Assembly (NCBI GenBank): GCA_030038035.1
Contig: JASHPP010000667.1
Coordinates: 1 to 6,288, forward strand
Reading direction: 5' to 3'
From: Trebonia sp.
Lineage (GTDB): Bacteria; Actinomycetota; Actinomycetes; Streptosporangiales; Streptosporangiaceae
Length of the DNA stretch: 6,288 nucleotides
In this document: piece after piece, positions 5,222-6,288 of the stretch
How the letters are laid out: each line of letters begins with the position of its first letter
Position numbering within the stretch: position 1 is the first letter of the stretch
Position numbers and translations under genes: made by a program
The notes under the pieces: model-generated
The model's database searches: none
What the model saw: only the letters and a program-made list of their open reading frames with translations
Told to the model about the DNA's origin: nothing

Positions 5222-6288
5222 GTGAGCAGGGTCGTCCTGGACGTGATCATCGTCCTCATCATCGTGTCCATCGGCGGCTTTTTCGCGTCCGCCGAGATGG
5301 CGCTGGTTTCGCTGCGCGAGGGCCAGGTGCGATCCATGAACCGGCGCGGCAGGCGCGGCGCGAAGGCCGCGCGGCTCGCGGCGGACCCGAACCGGTTCCT
5401 GTCAGCCGTCCAGATCGGCGTGACGCTGGCGACGCTGGTGACCGGCGCGTTCGGCGCCGACACCCTGGTCGGCCTGCTGCGGTCCTGGCTGGTCCGGCAG
5501 GGGCTGTCCGGCGACGTGGCGTCGCCGCTGGCGTTCGCCGTGGTGACCGTGTGCATCACGTACGTCAGCCTGGTCTTCGGCGAGCTTGCGCCCAAGCGGA
5601 TCGGGCTGCAGCGCGCGGTGCCGCTGTCCCTGTTCGCCGCGCCGATCCTTGACTTCATCGCGACGCTGGCGCGGCCCGTGGTGTGGCTGCTCTCGAAATC
5701 GGTCAACGCGGCGGTCACCCTGGTGGGCGCCGACCCGCGGCAGAGCCGCCAGGCCATGACCGAGCAGGAACTGCGCGAGCTTGTGGCCGGCACCCAGGCG
5801 CTCAGCGCGGACGAGCGGCGCATCGTCGGCGAGGTGTTCGACGCGGGCAAGCGGCAGATCCGCGAGGTGCTGCTGCCGCGCACCGAGGTGGAGTTCCTCG
5901 CGGCCGGCACCACGGTAGGCGAGGCCGCGCGGCTCGCCGCCAGCGTGCCGTACTCGCGGCTGCCCGTCTACCAGGACTCCTACGACAACGTCGTCGGCTT
6001 CGTGCACGTGCGGGACCTGCTCGGGCCGGCCGCCCCTGAGCGCTCGGCCCTCGTGGACCAGGTGGTCAGGCCGGTCAAGTTCCTGCCGATCAGCAAGACC
6101 GTGCTTTCCTCGCTGTCGGAGATGCGCAGGGACAGGGCGCACCTGGCGATCGTGGCCGACGAGTACGGCGGCACCGCCGGCATCGTCACGCTCGAGGACC
6201 TGGTGGAGGAGCTGATCGGCGACATCAGGGACGAGTACGACACCGGGCAGGCCGCGGCCACCAAGCTGCCGCGCGGTGAGGTGGAAGT
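5222..6288 (+). CDS. CNNM/CorC-type transporter with DUF21 and CBS pair, 3' truncated
   Basis: Inner-membrane protein of the family often annotated 'hemolysin' or HlyC/CorC; relatives act in Mg2+ (and possibly Co2+) export or homeostasis. The window holds 355 codons and ends within the gene. An N-terminal DUF21 domain (about 1-175) has hydrophobic segments near 5-22, 60-85, 102-120 and 133-158. It carries GGFFASAEMALVS (18-30), where members usually have NGFF..AE, and the conserved GELAPKR (120-126). A linker with TEQELRELV (180-188) leads to a CBS pair (about 212-340), recognised by REVLLPRTEV (214-223), SRLPVY (245-250), GFVHVRDLL (259-267) and DEYGGTAGIVTLEDLVEEL (313-331). The last visible part, IGDIRDEYD, normally precedes a C-terminal CorC_HlyC domain, which lies outside. 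Start choice is GTG at 5222, forced by an upstream stop in frame. It is divergent from galK. Confidence 0.92.
   Translation, partial: MSRVVLDVIIVLIIVSIGGFFASAEMALVSLREGQVRSMNRRGRRGAKAARLAADPNRFLSAVQIGVTLATLVTGAFGADTLVGLLRSWLVRQGLSGDVASPLAFAVVTVCITYVSLVFGELAPKRIGLQRAVPLSLFAAPILDFIATLARPVVWLLSKSVNAAVTLVGADPRQSRQAMTEQELRELVAGTQALSADERRIVGEVFDAGKRQIREVLLPRTEVEFLAAGTTVGEAARLAASVPYSRLPVYQDSYDNVVGFVHVRDLLGPAAPERSALVDQVVRPVKFLPISKTVLSSLSEMRRDRAHLAIVADEYGGTAGIVTLEDLVEELIGDIRDEYDTGQAAATKLPRGEVE

Noticed and set aside
5185..5913. 242-codon minus-strand frame antisense to the CNNM gene
   Set aside because: Ser/Thr/Arg-rich low complexity. The plus strand carries clear DUF21 and CBS motifs.

Overview
The window is a stretch of high-GC actinobacterial chromosome. 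Third codon positions are almost always G or C, GTG is a frequent start, and the DUF3017-type membrane protein is, as a family, actinobacterial. A eukaryote-type NADP isocitrate dehydrogenase next to an LDH-like malate dehydrogenase would fit a Streptosporangiales-like lineage. That placement is inference and cannot be fixed from this sequence alone.

Layout. Positions 1-378 (+) hold the 3' end of a small membrane protein. Its reading frame runs 40 bases into icd (339-1559, +), which is followed after 30 bases by mdh (1590-2546, +). These three form a probable co-directional unit. A 36-base gap with a possible nested hairpin separates mdh from two genes on the opposite strand: an M20-family amidohydrolase (2583-3776, -) and, upstream of it in transcription, a galactokinase (3838-4986, -, or to 5019 with an alternative start). 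A divergent intergenic region (about 4987-5221) carries a weak promoter-like element, an imperfect palindrome and two exact tandem 10-bp repeats. The + strand then encodes a CNNM/CorC-type membrane protein with DUF21 and CBS domains (5222 to the window end), cut off before its C-terminus.

Function. icd and mdh encode two TCA-cycle dehydrogenases: isocitrate to 2-oxoglutarate making NADPH, and malate/oxaloacetate with NAD(H). The galactokinase and the M20 hydrolase may be co-transcribed (61-base gap). They would serve unrelated scavenging reactions, galactose phosphorylation and hydrolysis of N-acyl amino acids or similar amides. No galT or galE is present here. The CNNM protein is a probable Mg2+/divalent cation exporter or homeostasis protein.

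I found no RNA gene, mobile element, CRISPR array or sign of recent transfer, and no convincing new system. All gene products fall in known families. The points most worth a second look are the repeat cluster between galK and the CNNM gene, an in-frame 9-bp tandem repeat inside galK, and the isolation of galK from other Leloir genes.
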